From: Argonema galeatum A003/A1
GTDB lineage: Bacteria > Cyanobacteriota > Cyanobacteriia > Cyanobacteriales > Aerosakkonemataceae
NCBI RefSeq assembly: GCF_023333595.1
Contig: NZ_JAIQZM010000002.1
Coordinates: forward strand, 225,415-289,414
Length of the DNA: 64,000 bases
Reading direction: 5' to 3'
Positions within the stretch are counted from its first letter, which is position 1. The number at the start of each line of letters is the position of its first letter. A model generated the notes under the pieces. The model did no database searches, had not been told where the DNA came from, and saw nothing but the letters and a program-made list of their open reading frames with translations. This document shows positions 10,111 to 17,503 of the stretch, one piece after another. The translations under genes and the position numbers were made by a program.

Positions 10111-10164
10111 CAGTAGTTTGTTGTCAGTTGTTAATATGGACTGACTGCTGACAACAAACTACTG
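10111..10164. repeat. Perfect 17-bp inverted repeat downstream of hemL
   Basis: CAGTAGTTTGTTGTCAG (10111-10127) and its exact complement (10148-10164) flank a 20-base loop. No T-run follows, so it is more likely a repeat remnant than an intrinsic terminator. Confidence 0.6.
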
Positions 10165-10227
10165 AAACGGCAATCAAAAGGTATTATACTTAGCACGGTC
10201 ATAGAACGAGCTTTTTTAACCCAGCAG

Positions 10228-10298
10228 TAGGGGCTCCGCATTCCGGTAAATATCTTTGGGTTCAACCAACAAATTATTACCGGAATGCTTCGCCCCTA
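10228..10298. repeat. MITE-like inverted repeat (22-bp arms, 19 matching) that ends the DUF202 gene
   Basis: The arms TAGGGGCTCCGCATTCCGGTAA (10228-10249) and its near complement at 10277-10298 differ at only three adjacent positions. The 27-base centre is AT-rich. The right arm supplies the stop codon of the truncated gene on the minus strand, which suggests insertion into that gene. Confidence 0.6.
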
Positions 10299-10469
10299 TA
10301 AATCAAAAATAACAGTGCCCGTGCGGAGTATATTTTGTTCTATGTTGCGACTTAAACCAAAGCGAGCGATCGCAAAGCCAAACCCGATCAGAGCAATGGA
10401 AGTACGCAACCAAGCCAGAAAAGTACGTTCGTTAGCTTGATGCTCCCGCTGGCGGTCAATTTTTGGCAT
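10296..10469 (-). pseudogene. Truncated DUF202 (YidH-like) membrane protein gene
   Basis: From the probable start at 10469 the product begins MPKIDRQREHQANERTFLAWLRTS and continues IALIGFGFAIARFGL. This is the conserved N-terminus and first membrane helix of DUF202/YidH-like inner-membrane proteins. After ARFGL the sequence loses all resemblance (SRNIEQNILRTGTVIFDL) and stops inside the arm of a palindromic repeat. Full family members are roughly twice as long with further membrane helices, none of which is found downstream. An upstream in-frame ATG at 10517 overlaps yajQ and is less likely. Confidence 0.7.
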
Positions 10470-10488
10470 TCTGCCCATTTTGCCGAAA

Positions 10489-10980
10489 TTAGCGATAGTT
10501 TGTGAATTGCAAGTCAACCGGAAAGTCTTCTTGTTTCAATCGCTGAATCACCAATTGCAAGTCATCTTTGGACTTAGCGGAAACTCGAACGGCATCTCCT
10601 TGAATCGCGGCTTGTAACTTTTTAAACTCGTCGCGAATCAATTTGGTGATTTGTTTGGCGATTTCCTGACTTATACCCTTTTTGAGTTTGATTTCTTGAC
10701 GAACCCGATTGCCACTAGCTGATTCAACTTTGCCGTACTCAAAGATTTTCAGGGAAAGATTGCGCTTAGCCGCTTTTGTTTGCAGAATTGTGTGAATAGC
10801 GCTCAAAGTAAATTCGCTGTCGGTGTTAACCGTAATCTCCTCTTTCCCTAATTCTACGGTAGTTTTTGTGTCTTTGAGGTCGTAGCGGCTTTGAATTTCT
10901 CGTATGGTTTGGTCTACAGTATTGACCAATTCTTGATAGTCGAAGTCGCTAACGATGTCAAATGAATACGTAGAAGCCAT
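10489..10980 (-). CDS. yajQ: YajQ-family cyclic-di-GMP/nucleotide-binding protein
   Basis: 163 residues from the ATG at 10980 ([20 protein letters not shown]). An 18-codon upstream extension is open but encodes AT-rich repeat sequence and is rejected. The duplicated ferredoxin-like fold segments [11 protein letters not shown] and the ending [12 protein letters not shown] are typical. Family members bind cyclic di-GMP in some bacteria and have been linked to transcriptional co-regulation; the role in cyanobacteria is not established. A short spacer separates it from the DUF202 remnant, so the two were probably co-transcribed. Confidence 0.93.
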   Translation of the reverse strand: MASTYSFDIVSDFDYQELVNTVDQTIREIQSRYDLKDTKTTVELGKEEITVNTDSEFTLSAIHTILQTKAAKRNLSLKIFEYGKVESASGNRVRQEIKLKKGISQEIAKQITKLIRDEFKKLQAAIQGDAVRVSAKSKDDLQLVIQRLKQEDFPVDLQFTNYR

Positions 10981-11075
10981 AACAAGTTTGGAATTGGTAA
11001 TTGGTAATTGATAATTTAAAATTTTAGATTTCAAATCTAAAATCTAAAATCTGAAATTTTAAATTACCCTAATGG

Positions 11076-11501
11076 CTAATTTGTATTAGCTTGCAGCAGA
11101 CTAAAGATGATTAGAGTAGCAGTGCAAATGCTGCCAATGCCGAACATGAGCGATCGCGCTAGAGGTATGTTCGCAATATAAAAAACCGAGTGTAGCAACC
11201 TCGCCACCAAAAATGCTAGAGCAGCTCCCACCGCCACCGACCGATCTACACCAGTCACGTAAGCCATCAGCGCTGCTGCTGCAAACAGCATAAACGCTTC
11301 AAACGCATTTTGATGCGCCCAAGTTGCTCTTTGAGCATAGGGAGGCAGTCGATCGAACACCGCTCTGGGAGCCGCTAAAGCTTCTTTTCCCAAGCCCAGA
11401 CGGGCATAAGCTACCAGCACAAAGGGAGCATAAACTAGAACAGCGGCTATGGCGATACAGTACAAAAAAATAGTAGGCACCGGAAGTTGCGATAGCGTCA
11501 T
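11076..11501 (-). CDS. MAPEG-family membrane protein
   Basis: 141 residues with four hydrophobic helices (about 8-30, 62-84, 88-108 and 115-137). The loop QRATWAHQNAFEAFMLFAAA is characteristic of the MAPEG superfamily (membrane-associated proteins in eicosanoid and glutathione metabolism). Bacterial members may have glutathione transferase or peroxidase activity; the substrate here is unknown. It is separated from yajQ by an AT-rich, repeat-containing spacer. Confidence 0.88.
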   Translation of the reverse strand: MTLSQLPVPTIFLYCIAIAAVLVYAPFVLVAYARLGLGKEALAAPRAVFDRLPPYAQRATWAHQNAFEAFMLFAAAALMAYVTGVDRSVAVGAALAFLVARLLHSVFYIANIPLARSLMFGIGSICTATLIIFSLLQANTN

Positions 11502-11504
11502 TCG

Positions 11505-11525
11505 ATTTTGGATTTTAGATTTTGG
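11505..11525 (+). repeat. Heptamer array ATTTTRG, 3 units
   Basis: ATTTTGG, ATTTTAG, ATTTTGG in tandem directly upstream of the MAPEG gene. Same unit as the arrays at 11590 and 22324; resembles the short tandem heptamer repeats known from filamentous cyanobacteria. Confidence 0.8.
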
Positions 11526-11589
11526 CTAATGGAATTGACCCCACGGATGAATCCGGGGCGACAAAACCAATAATTTCAAAGGTCAAACG

Positions 11590-11617
11590 ATTTTGGATTT
11601 TGGATTTTAGATTTTGG
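11590..11617 (+). repeat. Heptamer array ATTTTRG, 4 units
   Basis: Four perfect tandem heptamers, ATTTTGG twice, ATTTTAG, ATTTTGG, in the spacer between the MAPEG and DprA-like genes. Confidence 0.8.
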
Positions 11618-11749
11618 ATTGACCCCACGACTGAACTTTGCCGAGCTACTGAAACCTTTTTGGTTTTCGGTCAAATCGACTTGACAAATTGCAAATTGAA
11701 GAATTGGAATTTGCAAACTCTCAAATCTGTTAGCACAGCGACGCATATA

Positions 11750-12274
11750 CTAATCAAAGTAAAACAAAGTCACTAATTTTCGTTGATCTTCGGCATCTTT
11801 ACAGGTTTGTAGCAGCGTGCGGCTGTCATGAAAAGCAAAGGAAATCAGCTGCTGGCACCTAGATACAATTTCCTGATTGCAGAGGGCGCTAGCTTCACCC
11901 AGAGATAGATGATCGTTTTCTGGCTTTTCCACCAAGTGCATCACCTGTTCGAGCTGCTGGCGCGATTCTAGGGGCTGACGCTCTAGACTTTGGGGCAGGA
12001 TTACCGTTAATAACTTCGCATCAGCCCGCATTGCTCCCCTTATGGCAGCCGCATTAGTGCCCGTAGCACCAGAGGTGATCAGCAGATTGCCGGATAAAAC
12101 CAAGGCATAGCTCATCATCTCTATTAAGTGCTGATGGGTAATGGGAACGTGGCGCGATCCTAACAGAGCAATACGCTTGGAACCCGTTTGCTGGATCGTC
12201 GCTAGTTCTTGGACTAATTCATCGACTTTTGGCAACTCTATCGCTTGATTCAAGGACGGTTTGAGACTTAACAA
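11750..12274 (-). CDS. DprA-like Rossmann-fold protein (putative DNA recombination-mediator)
   Basis: 174 residues with a nucleotide-binding Rossmann core: RIALLGSRHVP, then LLITSGATGTNAAAIRGAMRADAKLLTVILPQSL, the pattern shared by DprA and LOG-type proteins. Full DprA proteins are roughly twice this length, so this is a short single-domain version. A role in natural transformation is possible but not shown. It is the last gene of a three-gene run with the DRTGG protein (23-base gap) and the EbsA-like gene. EbsA is a type IV pilus factor, and pili also take up DNA. Confidence 0.75.
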   Translation of the reverse strand: MLSLKPSLNQAIELPKVDELVQELATIQQTGSKRIALLGSRHVPITHQHLIEMMSYALVLSGNLLITSGATGTNAAAIRGAMRADAKLLTVILPQSLERQPLESRQQLEQVMHLVEKPENDHLSLGEASALCNQEIVSRCQQLISFAFHDSRTLLQTCKDAEDQRKLVTLFYFD

Positions 12275-12297
12275 CCTTGATATTTTAACAGACTGAG

Positions 12298-13389
12298 TTA
12301 CGGTAGCGTCACAGCAGACTTTAGTCCCAGTTTGCCTATTAACCGATCGATGTCAAAGTGTTCTGCCATTAACTGGCGCACGCACTGCACTTTGATCGGT
12401 TCTTGCAGGCGCACCTGACCGAAAGCGTGGTTGATGATTTCTACCGTTGTGAGGGTATCCAGGTCTACTGACAAAATCGGAATCTCTAAATCTTCAGCAC
12501 GAGTGAGGATAAAGTCGGGCGGGGGTACGTGCCCGGTTAAGATCAGACACTGGGTGGAGGTTTCTAGAGCTGCCAACTGGATATCCGCGCGATCGCCACC
12601 AGTAACCACTGCCATATTCCTGCCTTTGCGGAAGTACTTCAAGGCCGAATTTACATTCATCGCACCAATTGTCAGGCTTTCCACCATCAGATCCAAACGG
12701 TCCTTACGACAGATCACCTCAGCATTCAGTTGGTGTACCAGTTCTCTGACGCTGACACTGCGTAGCAAAGCACTCCGGGGTAGAATTCCCAACAGGGGAA
12801 TATTCCGCCCCTCCAAAAATGGCTTAATCTCTGTTTGAGCCATTTCCAGCTGATTGGCGGGAACATCGTTTAGCAAAACGCCCAGCAAGCGATCGCCCAA
12901 GCGCTGCTTTGCTGACAATATCTTATGCACCGATCGCACCGATTCCAAGCGGGCTACCAGCAGAATTGAGGCATCAACCACCTCTGCTACCTCCAGCAAG
13001 GACATTTCAAACAGACTGCCCTCATCCAGAGTACCCGGCCCTTCCAGCAACGCCAGTTCTCCACCCTGAACCTGGCGATATTGCTCCAGTTCAAAGCGAT
13101 AATCAACCGTATCTTGGCCTCCGATCCGTTTAGAGATCGTTGCTTCATCTAGAAATAAAAGCGTTTTCAGCACTCGGTTCTGCGGCAGGTTGAGATTGTC
13201 GGCCAAAAACCTGACATCCTCATCTATACCATCGGTGCGGTCATCACTCCAACAGGTTCCCAGCGGCTTACCGTAGGCAATATCCAGTTTTTTTTCCTTT
13301 AACTGGTGGGCCAATCCCAAGATGACCGCTGACTTGCCACAATAAGACTCGGTTGACCCAATCAGCAGATATTTAGCAGATTTCGGCAC
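12298..13389 (-). CDS. P-loop plus DRTGG-domain protein (phosphotransacetylase N-terminal-like)
   Basis: 363 residues. The N-terminal half is a BioD/CobB-like P-loop ATPase (LLIGSTESYCGKSAVILGLA, residues 8-27). The C-terminal half is a DRTGG domain (GRNMAVVTGGDRADIQLAALE, about residues 255-275). The same two-domain arrangement forms the N-terminal part of long phosphotransacetylases, but the catalytic acetyltransferase domain is absent. The free-standing form is common in cyanobacteria, with unknown function. It lies 42 bases downstream of the EbsA-like gene and 23 bases upstream of the DprA-like gene, so co-transcription is likely. Confidence 0.85.
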   Translation of the reverse strand: MPKSAKYLLIGSTESYCGKSAVILGLAHQLKEKKLDIAYGKPLGTCWSDDRTDGIDEDVRFLADNLNLPQNRVLKTLLFLDEATISKRIGGQDTVDYRFELEQYRQVQGGELALLEGPGTLDEGSLFEMSLLEVAEVVDASILLVARLESVRSVHKILSAKQRLGDRLLGVLLNDVPANQLEMAQTEIKPFLEGRNIPLLGILPRSALLRSVSVRELVHQLNAEVICRKDRLDLMVESLTIGAMNVNSALKYFRKGRNMAVVTGGDRADIQLAALETSTQCLILTGHVPPPDFILTRAEDLEIPILSVDLDTLTTVEIINHAFGQVRLQEPIKVQCVRQLMAEHFDIDRLIGKLGLKSAVTLP

Positions 13390-13431
13390 ACCCTCACTCC
13401 TAATGTTGATTTGTGTAACCCCTAGCCGTTT

Positions 13432-13806
13432 CTATTCATCCAAGCGCAGCAGCTTACGGTAGAACGCTTTGTTAAAATCGATTGAACGAGAGGTCTTAAA
13501 AATCGTTATGACTTCTATTAAGAAGCTAACAAATTCATTATTAGCCAGGGTGATTTCATAACTCAGTTCTGCATTACCATCAAACTGCAAGCGACAGCGG
13601 GTAAGATCTGATGGTAGCGCGGCCACATTCCAGGTCGCAACGAAGGGGATACTCTCTCCTCCTTCTATTTTGCGTTTTCCCTCCAAAACCCCTTTTTCAT
13701 AAAGACTTATAGCCTGGGGTAACAAAGTGCGCTTGTTACCTTGGTAGTAGGGCATATAGACGTTGACTCTCCGGGGGTCGGCTGGTGGCAGTTGATCGAC
13801 AGTCAT
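13432..13806 (-). CDS. ebsA: EbsA-like type IV pilus biogenesis factor
   Basis: 124 residues, soluble, with a conserved core: YMPYYQGNKRTLLPQAISLYEKG, then EGGESIPFVATWNVAALPSDLT and the ending FYRKLLRLDE. I recognise these as the cyanobacterial EbsA family, which in Synechococcus elongatus is needed for type IV pilus assembly and for suppression of biofilm formation. No membrane segment is seen, consistent with a cytoplasmic pilus-associated factor. First gene of a three-gene run. A divergent radical SAM gene starts about 170 bases away, so promoters for both directions must lie between. Confidence 0.75.
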   Translation of the reverse strand: MTVDQLPPADPRRVNVYMPYYQGNKRTLLPQAISLYEKGVLEGKRKIEGGESIPFVATWNVAALPSDLTRCRLQFDGNAELSYEITLANNEFVSFLIEVITIFKTSRSIDFNKAFYRKLLRLDE

Positions 13807-13978
13807 GTTCCCTCTTCCTTTTTTCTTGAGCGTCTAGATTCAGATTATGGTAGGATTCGCAAAATTTCTAGTTGGATTTTTGAATGCGTGACTTTTGACT
13901 TCCGCGTAGCGTGTCTAGTTGACGATCGATTGCACTCGGCTCGACTATGACAATGGCTAACCTTACTCTAGGGAACCT

Positions 13979-14953
13979 ATGGCACCACTGGTTGCAAATT
14001 ACTACTTAACATACCGCTGCAACGCTCGCTGTCATTTTTGTGACATTTGGGCTTTAGAACCGCCTAAAGAAGCGGATTTGGATACAATTAGCCAAAATTT
14101 AATCGATTTGCGCCGCTTGGGGGTAAAATACATCGATTTCACAGGTGGAGAACCTCTGCTGCGGGCTGAGGTTGCTGAGATATACACCGAGGCAAAACGG
14201 CTGGGATTTATAACCAGTATGACGACAAATACAATTCTTTATCCCAGACGAGCGCAGGAAATGCAGGGGTTGATTGACTTCCTGAATTTCTCTTTAGATG
14301 GCGGAGATGCCGAAACTCACGACCAGTCAAGGGGGGTCAAGATATTTGACACTTTGGTCGAGTCGGTGGCTATAGCTAAATCCCTTGGCGAGTACCCCGT
14401 ACTCAACCACACCGTCACCGCTCAAAACTACCAGCGCATTTCAGAGGTAGCCGAACTGGGGCTGCGTTTGGGCGTTCGAGTTTGGCTAAATCCAGCCTTT
14501 ACAGCCCATAGCAACTACAATTCCAAGAAAAATCCCACCCCCGAAATCGTCCAATCCATAGAATCGGCTGCTAAGCAGTACAACAATCTTGGTTACAATA
14601 AGGCAGCATTAGCTTTTATTGAAGCAGGGGGCAATGACACCAATAATCCCCGCTGTAAGGCGGTGGATGCCGTAATAGCTATTTCTCCAGACGACAAGCT
14701 TCTTTTGCCTTGCTACCATTTTGCCCAAACGGGCGTTCCGATTAACGGTAGGCTATACGAGCTCTATCGGGAGTCAGAAATAGTGGAAGAATATCGCCAA
14801 TCTCAGGGCAAACTGTCTGTGTGTGAAGGCTGCACGGTCTGGTGTTACTTGATACCCAGCTTCTTCAAAGGTGTAGACAAATACTGGTGGTTGAATCAAC
14901 TAACCTATGCCAGCGAATTCCTGGCCCGAAAACAATTCCTACAGCGAGCTTGA
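13979..14953 (+). CDS. Radical SAM protein with SPASM-like C-terminal cysteines
   Basis: 324 residues starting at the ATG at 13979, just after an AGGGA stretch; an in-frame stop at 13958 excludes a longer start. Cys14, Cys18 and Cys21 (CNARCHFC) bind the catalytic 4Fe-4S cluster, and FTGGEPLLR is the SAM-binding GGE motif. Later cysteines (PRCKAV, LLPCYHF, CEGCTVWC) suggest an auxiliary cluster. The last 47 bases overlap the next gene, a glycosyltransferase, so the two are translationally coupled and probably act on the same envelope or polysaccharide product. The substrate cannot be told. Confidence 0.9.
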   Translation: MAPLVANYYLTYRCNARCHFCDIWALEPPKEADLDTISQNLIDLRRLGVKYIDFTGGEPLLRAEVAEIYTEAKRLGFITSMTTNTILYPRRAQEMQGLIDFLNFSLDGGDAETHDQSRGVKIFDTLVESVAIAKSLGEYPVLNHTVTAQNYQRISEVAELGLRLGVRVWLNPAFTAHSNYNSKKNPTPEIVQSIESAAKQYNNLGYNKAALAFIEAGGNDTNNPRCKAVDAVIAISPDDKLLLPCYHFAQTGVPINGRLYELYRESEIVEEYRQSQGKLSVCEGCTVWCYLIPSFFKGVDKYWWLNQLTYASEFLARKQFLQRA

Positions 14954-16313
14954 TGAAATCGGCTCTCTTTTATCCGAGCTGCCTCAGACTTTTGATGAGG
15001 CAGCTCAAACACCCCATCCTGGGGATGGGAAACGCAGGCGCAAAGCCGCTGTGCTGCTGACAGTAGTTTGGAGTGGCACGATCGCACTCCATCTATTCTC
15101 CTGGGGCACTTGGCTGGTCGTGGGCTTGACCACCCTCATGGGCATTCACGCTATCCGCGTTTTGCGATCGCGCCCTCCTGGCGTAGCCGTACCTTTGTCT
15201 GAAGAAACCCAGGATTCTTGGCCTTTTGTCTCTCTGCTGGTGGCGGCTAAAAATGAAGAAGCCGTGATCGGCAAATTGGTCAAGAATATTTGCAATCTCG
15301 ACTACCCGGTAGATTTATACGAACTCTGGGTGATTGACGATAACAGCACAGACCAAACGCCAATATTGCTCAAGCAGCTAGCTCAGCAATACGAGCAAGT
15401 GAAGATATTCCGGCGACAGGCAGGTGCTAGCGGCGGCAAATCTGGAGCCTTGAATCAAGTGCTACCCCTAACTCGCGGCCAAATTATCGCCGTGTTTGAC
15501 GCCGATGCTCAAGTGCATCCCGATATGCTGCGCCGGGTATTGCCTGTTTTTGAGCAAGAACAGGTGGGTGCGGTGCAGGTACGAAAAGCGATCGCTAACA
15601 CCGATGCCAATTTCTGGACTCGCGGTCAAGCAGCTGAGATGGCTTTAGATAGCTTCTTTCAACAGCACCGCATTGCGATCGGCGGCATCGGGGAACTACG
15701 CGGAAACGGCCAGTTTATTCGCCGTTCTGCCCTAGAACGCTGTGGCGGCTTTAATGAAGAAACCATCACAGACGACCTCGATTTAACCATCCGCTTGCAC
15801 CTCGATCGATGGGATATTGACTTTCTCATTGAGCCAGCAGTGGAAGAAGAGGGCGTTACTACTGCGATCGCCCTTTGGCATCAACGCAACCGTTGGGCAG
15901 AAGGAGGTTATCAGCGCTATTTAGATTATTGGCGTCCCATCCTCCGGAACCGCATGGGCACTGCGAAAACCTGGGATATGTTCATGTTCTGGATCACCCA
16001 GTACTTTCTACCCACAGCGGCATTGCCAGACTTTTTGATGTCTTTTGTCCGCAACAGTCTGCCCGTTTTCAGTCCCATCACGGGTCTGATGCTTGCCATG
16101 TCCCTGGTAGGTATGTTTAGAGGTCTGCGGCGTATCCATAAAGAGGAAAAACTGACCTTTTCTACGATGTTTTTCACCTTGATTCAGACCCTGCGCGGCA
16201 CTTTATATATGCTTCACTGGGTGGTGATCATGGCTAGCGCTACCGCTCGAATGTCGGTGCGACCAAAGCGACTAAAGTGGGTTAAAACTGTACATCAAGG
16301 AAGTGCGGAATAG
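14907..16313 (+). CDS. Membrane-bound family 2 glycosyltransferase (cellulose synthase-like)
   Basis: 468 residues. N-terminal acidic segment, two membrane helices at about 50-90, then a GT-A domain with AAKNEEAVIGKL, the metal-binding DADAQ, the acceptor motif ETITDDLDL and the QRNRW motif seen in processive beta-glycosyltransferases. Further membrane helices follow near 340-450. It likely makes or extends a polysaccharide or glycolipid at the plasma membrane. The start at 14907 lies inside the radical SAM gene; the N-terminal SWPENNSYSELDE fits the start of homologues I recall, so the 47-base overlap appears genuine. Confidence 0.9.
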   Translation: MPANSWPENNSYSELDEIGSLLSELPQTFDEAAQTPHPGDGKRRRKAAVLLTVVWSGTIALHLFSWGTWLVVGLTTLMGIHAIRVLRSRPPGVAVPLSEETQDSWPFVSLLVAAKNEEAVIGKLVKNICNLDYPVDLYELWVIDDNSTDQTPILLKQLAQQYEQVKIFRRQAGASGGKSGALNQVLPLTRGQIIAVFDADAQVHPDMLRRVLPVFEQEQVGAVQVRKAIANTDANFWTRGQAAEMALDSFFQQHRIAIGGIGELRGNGQFIRRSALERCGGFNEETITDDLDLTIRLHLDRWDIDFLIEPAVEEEGVTTAIALWHQRNRWAEGGYQRYLDYWRPILRNRMGTAKTWDMFMFWITQYFLPTAALPDFLMSFVRNSLPVFSPITGLMLAMSLVGMFRGLRRIHKEEKLTFSTMFFTLIQTLRGTLYMLHWVVIMASATARMSVRPKRLKWVKTVHQGSAE

Positions 16314-16473
16314 GGACTGGGGATTGGGTAATTTCAAATTTAAGATTGCCAATTTAAAATACTTCAATCCCACATTCCCTGCCACATTTTTCTAACTTTT
16401 TGAGTTTTTCTCTATATGATGAAGTCATAAGTTCAGATACAGTATGCTAGCCCGAAGACAAGTAGGAGCAATA

Positions 16474-17229
16474 ATGAGCAAACTTCCACAAATAACTGCC
16501 TTTTTCTGGATCATGAAAATATGTGCCACCACTCTGGGAGAAACGGCAGGAGATCTTTTATCGATGACGCTGAATGTGGGCTATGCGGTTAGCTCTATGA
16601 TATTGATTGGAGTATTTTTAGCTACTCTTGTGACTCAATTGATATGGAAAAGCTATAACCCATTACTTTATTGGACTGTCATCCTTTCAACCAGCACAGC
16701 TGGTACAACGATCTCAGATTACATGGATCGCACTTTAGGGCTGGGCTATGCTGCGGGGACTACGATTTTAGTGAGCCTTCTATTGGCTATTTTGGCGTTC
16801 TGGCGATTCAGTGTTGGGTCTCTATCTGTTAATAACGTCACAACGCCTAAAGTTGAATTGCTTTATTGGATTACAATTCTATTTTCAAATACTTTGGGTA
16901 CTGCCTTGGGTGATTTCCTAGCCGATTCTTCTGGACTTGGATTTGCAGGAGGAGCGCTCCTAATTTCTGGTTTGCTTGCCCTAGTATTGGCCGCGCATTA
17001 TTTTACTCAAATTTCCCAAGTCATGTTGTTTTGGATTGCGTTTGTCTTAACCCGACCATTTGGTGCAACACTGGGGGATGTTCTTACAAAAGCACATGAG
17101 AAAGGTGGCCTCGGTTATGGTACTATCGGCTCATCTATAGTCCTTTTATCAATACTTGGAGTCTGTATCTTGTTCACAACTCTAAGGCAGAGAAGACTAA
17201 CCGTGGCTGGATCTTCTAACGATGAATGA
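16474..17229 (+). CDS. COG4705-like membrane protein with four internal repeats
   Basis: 251 residues from the ATG at 16474, which follows a good GGAGCA site; an upstream ATG at 16441 would add ten residues. Eight or so hydrophobic helices are arranged as four repeats, each carrying a variant of TTLGETAGDLLS followed by LGYA or GLGFA (starting near residues 18, 79, 139 and 196). The acidic residue in each repeat lies within a helix pair, which suggests a transport path. The family is annotated as uncharacterised membrane-anchored protein; no substrate is known to me. Flanked by a glycosyltransferase and convergent dnaX. Confidence 0.8.
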   Translation: MSKLPQITAFFWIMKICATTLGETAGDLLSMTLNVGYAVSSMILIGVFLATLVTQLIWKSYNPLLYWTVILSTSTAGTTISDYMDRTLGLGYAAGTTILVSLLLAILAFWRFSVGSLSVNNVTTPKVELLYWITILFSNTLGTALGDFLADSSGLGFAGGALLISGLLALVLAAHYFTQISQVMLFWIAFVLTRPFGATLGDVLTKAHEKGGLGYGTIGSSIVLLSILGVCILFTTLRQRRLTVAGSSNDE

Positions 17230-17300
17230 CATTATGCCCATTTAGAATAAATCGAAATTCTAGAAAAAATGGTTCTTTGAAGTCAAATATGCTGATTTTG

Positions 17301-17351
17301 ACACGGCATAATAAAAATTTTGGTTATAGCAAAATTTTTATTATGCCGTGT
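17301..17351. repeat. Perfect 22-bp inverted repeat with a 7-base loop
   Basis: The arm at 17301-17322 (ACACGGCATAATAAAAATTT plus TG) is exactly complementary to 17330-17351, with the loop GTTATAG. It sits between the convergent COG4705-like and dnaX genes and could serve as a bidirectional terminator, or it is a small palindromic element. Confidence 0.8.
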
Positions 17352-17416
17352 CCCTACAAAAATGTTCATCAGGAACATTAACATAATACAGAGCCTTTCA
17401 GATGAGTGAGGTACAT

Positions 17417-17449
17417 AGAAACCCGGTTTCTTCAAGAAACCGGGTTTCT
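17417..17449. repeat. AGAAACCCGG palindrome (dispersed family, copy 1)
   Basis: AGAAACCCGGTTTCTT facing its complement, ending GGGTTTCT, in the spacer downstream of dnaX. A degenerate copy lies at 43334-43370. The element itself contains a smaller palindrome in each arm (GAAACCCGGTTTC). Confidence 0.75.
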
Positions 17450-17503
17450 GGACTGTACTTCATCCAACTGCAAGCCGGTGTAATTCCAAAATATCGCCCA
17501 TTC

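Noticed and set aside
11522..11776. 84-codon plus-strand frame between MAPEG and the DprA-like gene
   Set aside because: It translates the heptamer arrays (RFWILDFRFWI) and is not a real protein.
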